Source of the DNA: Chloroflexota bacterium
GTDB lineage: Bacteria; Chloroflexota; UBA6077; CF-72
Reading direction: 5' to 3'
NCBI GenBank assembly: GCA_019242065.1
Contig: JAFAWJ010000165.1
Location: 1-6,245 of the forward strand
Length of the DNA: 6,245 nucleotides
Shown: positions 4,161 through 6,245 of the stretch, piece after piece
Position numbering within the stretch: position 1 is the stretch's first letter
How the letters are laid out: each line of letters begins with the position of its first letter
Notes under the pieces: generated by a model
The model's database searches: none
Told to the model about the DNA's origin: nothing
What the model saw: only the letters and a program-made list of their open reading frames with translations
Position numbers and translations under genes: made by a program

Positions 4161-6164
4161 GTGCAGGATCCCGTCGATATCGTCAGCGCGGCTCAGCAGG
4201 GAGACCCTGAGGCTTTTCGGCTGCTCGTTCAGCGGTACCAGGATTTTGCGTACGCGAGTGCGCTCGCCAGGGTGGGCGACCACCAACTGGCACAAGACGT
4301 CGCTCAGGAAGCATTCCTGCAGGTTCATCGTGACCTGCCCACACTGCGCGAGCCACGTGCATTTGGCAGTTGGCTTCGACGCCTGGTGGCCAAACACAGC
4401 GACAGACTGCTACGCGGCAAGCACGTAGCAACCGTGACGTTCGACCTCGAGCTCGTGGCTATCGACCAACAGTCGCAGCCCGCGGAGGTCGCCGAGGCAC
4501 ATGAACTCGCGGAGCTGGTGCGCAGCGAGATCAATCGTCTCCCCGAACGTGACCGTCTGGCCATCGCGCTGTACTACGTGGCAGACCGCAGCCAGAAAGA
4601 GATCGCCGAGTTCCTCGAAGTGCCACCTTCCACCATCAAAAAACGCCTCCACGACGCACGGAGGCGGTTGAAGGAGCGGATGATGTCCCAACTTGGTGAT
4701 CACTTGCGCGATCTTCGCCCGTCGAGGGACGAACGCTTTGCACGCACGGTGCAGTTTCTCGTCGCGGTGCGGACTGGCAATGCTGCCCTGGTTGAACAAG
4801 AGCTGGCGGCGGACCCGTCGCTGCTGGAGGTCACGCTCGCGGGCGAGGATTGGGGCCGCGCGGAGATGGGGCAGCCGACGCTGCCGCTCGAATTCGACTA
4901 CACCCCTCTCCAATTCGCCGCCAACTACGGGCTGCACGACCTGGCGGGGGTGTTGCTGCGCCACAACGCAAATCCCAACATCCGCCTGCATGGAGAGACA
5001 CCGCTTGGCCGCGCGGTTTTGATGCACGACCAGCGAATGGTCGAGCTCCTATTGAAGAACGCCGCCGACCCCAACTTGCCTGCCGTGAACGACATTACGC
5101 CACTCCATCGAGCCGCCATGCGCGGGCACGCGGCGATCGCCGGCCAGTTGCTGAGAGCGGGAGCAGACGGTGCACGGCGCGATGTATTCGGGCGGACGCC
5201 GCTGGACTGGGCATTGCTCGACGGTTGGCCAACAGTAGCTGAAGCACTCGGTTCGGCGATGGGATCGTCAGCGCATGAGGCGCTGCCGCCACTCGACGGA
5301 GTGCTGCTCGAGACTGGCATCAAGGTGGTCGATGTTCTGACGCCGCTCCCACGCGGCGGCACGATTCGCACGACCGCGCGAGGCGGGGTTGGCAAGATGG
5401 TGCTGCTCGCGGAGCTTGTGGAACGATTGTCGCGCCGCGGCGGGCGCGCCGTGTACGTGCGCTGGCAGGAGCGCTTCTACCGACCTGAAGATGAGAGCCG
5501 CGAACAGATGGAGGCCGGTGTCGACGCGGTGAGCGAACTCGTGCTCGGGCACATGGATGGTTCGGCAGCCGAGCGTGAGCGGGCTGTGCTCGAGGGCGTT
5601 GCGCGTGCCGAAGCACTGCGTGATGCGGGCTCGGGGCGTGACGTGTTGCTCCTGATTGACGCACCGCCAACGGGCGAGCTGCCGCTGGCGGCGGTGCGAC
5701 CGCGTATCGGCCGTCGTGAGGCGGGCTCGATTACGCTGTTGGTGTTCGACTTGCTGCTGCCGAACACTGACTACTCACGCGGAGCCGTGAACGATGACGA
5801 GTGGGATGTCCAGCTCGACTTCGACCGCGAGCTTGCCCGGCGCACGATCTTTCCCGCCATTGACGTCCGGCGAAGCTGGTCCAAGATGCTGACCGACGGT
5901 CGCGTGACGTCCGAGCATGTCGATGTCGCAGCTGAGGTACGGCAGCTTCTGGACTCTGACCAGAGTCTCGCGTCGCGTGCTGAGCGGGCGACACGCTTCC
6001 AGTCACAGCCGTTCTTCGTCGCCGAGCCATGGACTGCCCGTCCAGGTGCGTATGTCCCGTTAGATTCCGCGCTAGCCGGCTACCGCGCGATTGTTCTGGG
6101 CGATGCGGACGCGCTCGACGAGGCGGATCTTCTGTGGACTGACGCACTCCCAAAGCTTGAGTAG
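4161..6164 (+). CDS. ECF sigma factor - ankyrin repeat - F1 ATP synthase beta-like fusion protein
   Basis: A 667-residue protein in three parts, starting at a GTG with GGAAGAGG (4148-4155) five bases upstream. Residues 12-80 are sigma region 2 (GDPEAFRLLVQRY, DVAQEAFLQVHRDL, AFGSWLRRLVAKH); residues 118-172 are sigma region 4 (LPERDRLAIALYYV, the helix-turn-helix SQKEIAEFLEVPPSTIKKRLHD). Residues 193-365 hold about five ankyrin repeats (DYTPLQFAANYG, GETPLGRAV, DITPLHRAAMRGH, GRTPLDWAL, with ADPN-type turns). Residues 378-667 match F1-ATPase beta without its N-terminal barrel: LLETGIKVVDVLTP, P-loop RGGVGKM (407-413), QER (catalytic Glu position 437), Walker B DVLLLID (494-500), the alpha/beta signature PAIDVRRSWS (565-574), and RFQSQPFFVAEPW near 612-624. 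M413 replaces the Mg-binding Thr, and the DELSEED stretch is absent near 604. I infer a transcription initiator controlled in cis by binding domains; no anti-sigma gene is nearby. Domain calls are firm; function is not. Confidence 0.9.
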   Translation: MQDPVDIVSAAQQGDPEAFRLLVQRYQDFAYASALARVGDHQLAQDVAQEAFLQVHRDLPTLREPRAFGSWLRRLVAKHSDRLLRGKHVATVTFDLELVAIDQQSQPAEVAEAHELAELVRSEINRLPERDRLAIALYYVADRSQKEIAEFLEVPPSTIKKRLHDARRRLKERMMSQLGDHLRDLRPSRDERFARTVQFLVAVRTGNAALVEQELAADPSLLEVTLAGEDWGRAEMGQPTLPLEFDYTPLQFAANYGLHDLAGVLLRHNANPNIRLHGETPLGRAVLMHDQRMVELLLKNAADPNLPAVNDITPLHRAAMRGHAAIAGQLLRAGADGARRDVFGRTPLDWALLDGWPTVAEALGSAMGSSAHEALPPLDGVLLETGIKVVDVLTPLPRGGTIRTTARGGVGKMVLLAELVERLSRRGGRAVYVRWQERFYRPEDESREQMEAGVDAVSELVLGHMDGSAAERERAVLEGVARAEALRDAGSGRDVLLLIDAPPTGELPLAAVRPRIGRREAGSITLLVFDLLLPNTDYSRGAVNDDEWDVQLDFDRELARRTIFPAIDVRRSWSKMLTDGRVTSEHVDVAAEVRQLLDSDQSLASRAERATRFQSQPFFVAEPWTARPGAYVPLDSALAGYRAIVLGDADALDEADLLWTDALPKLE

Positions 6165-6165
6165 T

Positions 6166-6190
6166 CCACCGGCAACTCACCATACGGTGG
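6166..6190 (+). terminator. Weak stem-loop after the fusion gene
   Basis: CCACCG (6166-6171) can pair with CGGTGG (6185-6190) around a 13-base loop, directly after the stop codon at 6162-6164. There is no T-tract, so it does not meet the usual pattern of an intrinsic terminator. It may only stabilise the 3' end or be chance. The remaining 55 bases of the window contain nothing I can support. Confidence 0.22.
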
Positions 6191-6245
6191 CGCGCGCAGT
6201 CCCGCAGCTGCGCACATCGAGCGACGGCCAGCGACGATCTGGGCA

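Noticed and set aside
4693..5242. Overlapping plus-strand frames inside the ankyrin region
   Set aside because: They are shifted readings of the ankyrin coding sequence with cysteine/arginine-rich translations and no family signal.
5731..6183. Long minus-strand frame opposite the end of the fusion gene
   Set aside because: It is a GC-rich shadow of the F1 beta-like coding sequence, with arginine-rich composition and no motif.
1..6245. CRISPR arrays, tRNA or rRNA genes, riboswitches
   Set aside because: No regularly spaced repeats, cloverleaf, rRNA core or known riboswitch motif could be seen on either strand.

Overview
The window is a high-GC bacterial chromosome segment. A BTAD-type regulator, a degraded histidine phosphatase next to a small P-loop kinase-like ATPase, and a sigma factor carrying extra C-terminal domains together suggest Chloroflexota. 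This is an inference from gene style, held at moderate confidence. No rRNA, tRNA or other taxonomic marker is present.

Layout. (1) 1-1180: the end of a winged-helix/BTAD transcriptional regulator whose frame is open to the left window edge, followed by a 75-residue protein with a strong ribosome binding site. (2) 1181-1717: about 540 bases with no convincing complete gene. It holds a 14-bp perfect palindrome and a short ORF with a good ribosome binding site that runs into the mobile element. (3) 1718-3071: an IS256-family insertion sequence with an intact DDE transposase and imperfect inverted repeats. A leader structure can pair with the transposase ribosome binding site. No target duplication is visible. 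(4) 3050-4094: damaged genes. A minus-strand ATPase is cut off at the right tip of the IS. A plus-strand histidine phosphatase has its RHG motif in a different frame from the rest. A 55-codon ORF overlaps the end of that frame by ATGA. (5) 4161-6164: an intact 667-residue protein that fuses an ECF-type sigma factor, ankyrin repeats and a divergent copy of the F1 ATP synthase beta subunit (nucleotide-binding plus C-terminal domains). (6) 6165-6245: an untranslated tail.

How the parts relate. The IS appears to have removed part of the ATPase gene: the missing half is not found on the other side, and no target duplication is seen, so a deletion or rearrangement is likely. The phosphatase next to it is also decaying. 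The sigma-ankyrin-F1beta fusion is the most unusual object. Its F1beta part keeps the family fold signatures but has lost the P-loop threonine, the DELSEED segment and a long loop after Walker B. It therefore looks like a former rotary-motor subunit reused as a sensing or binding module on a transcription factor.
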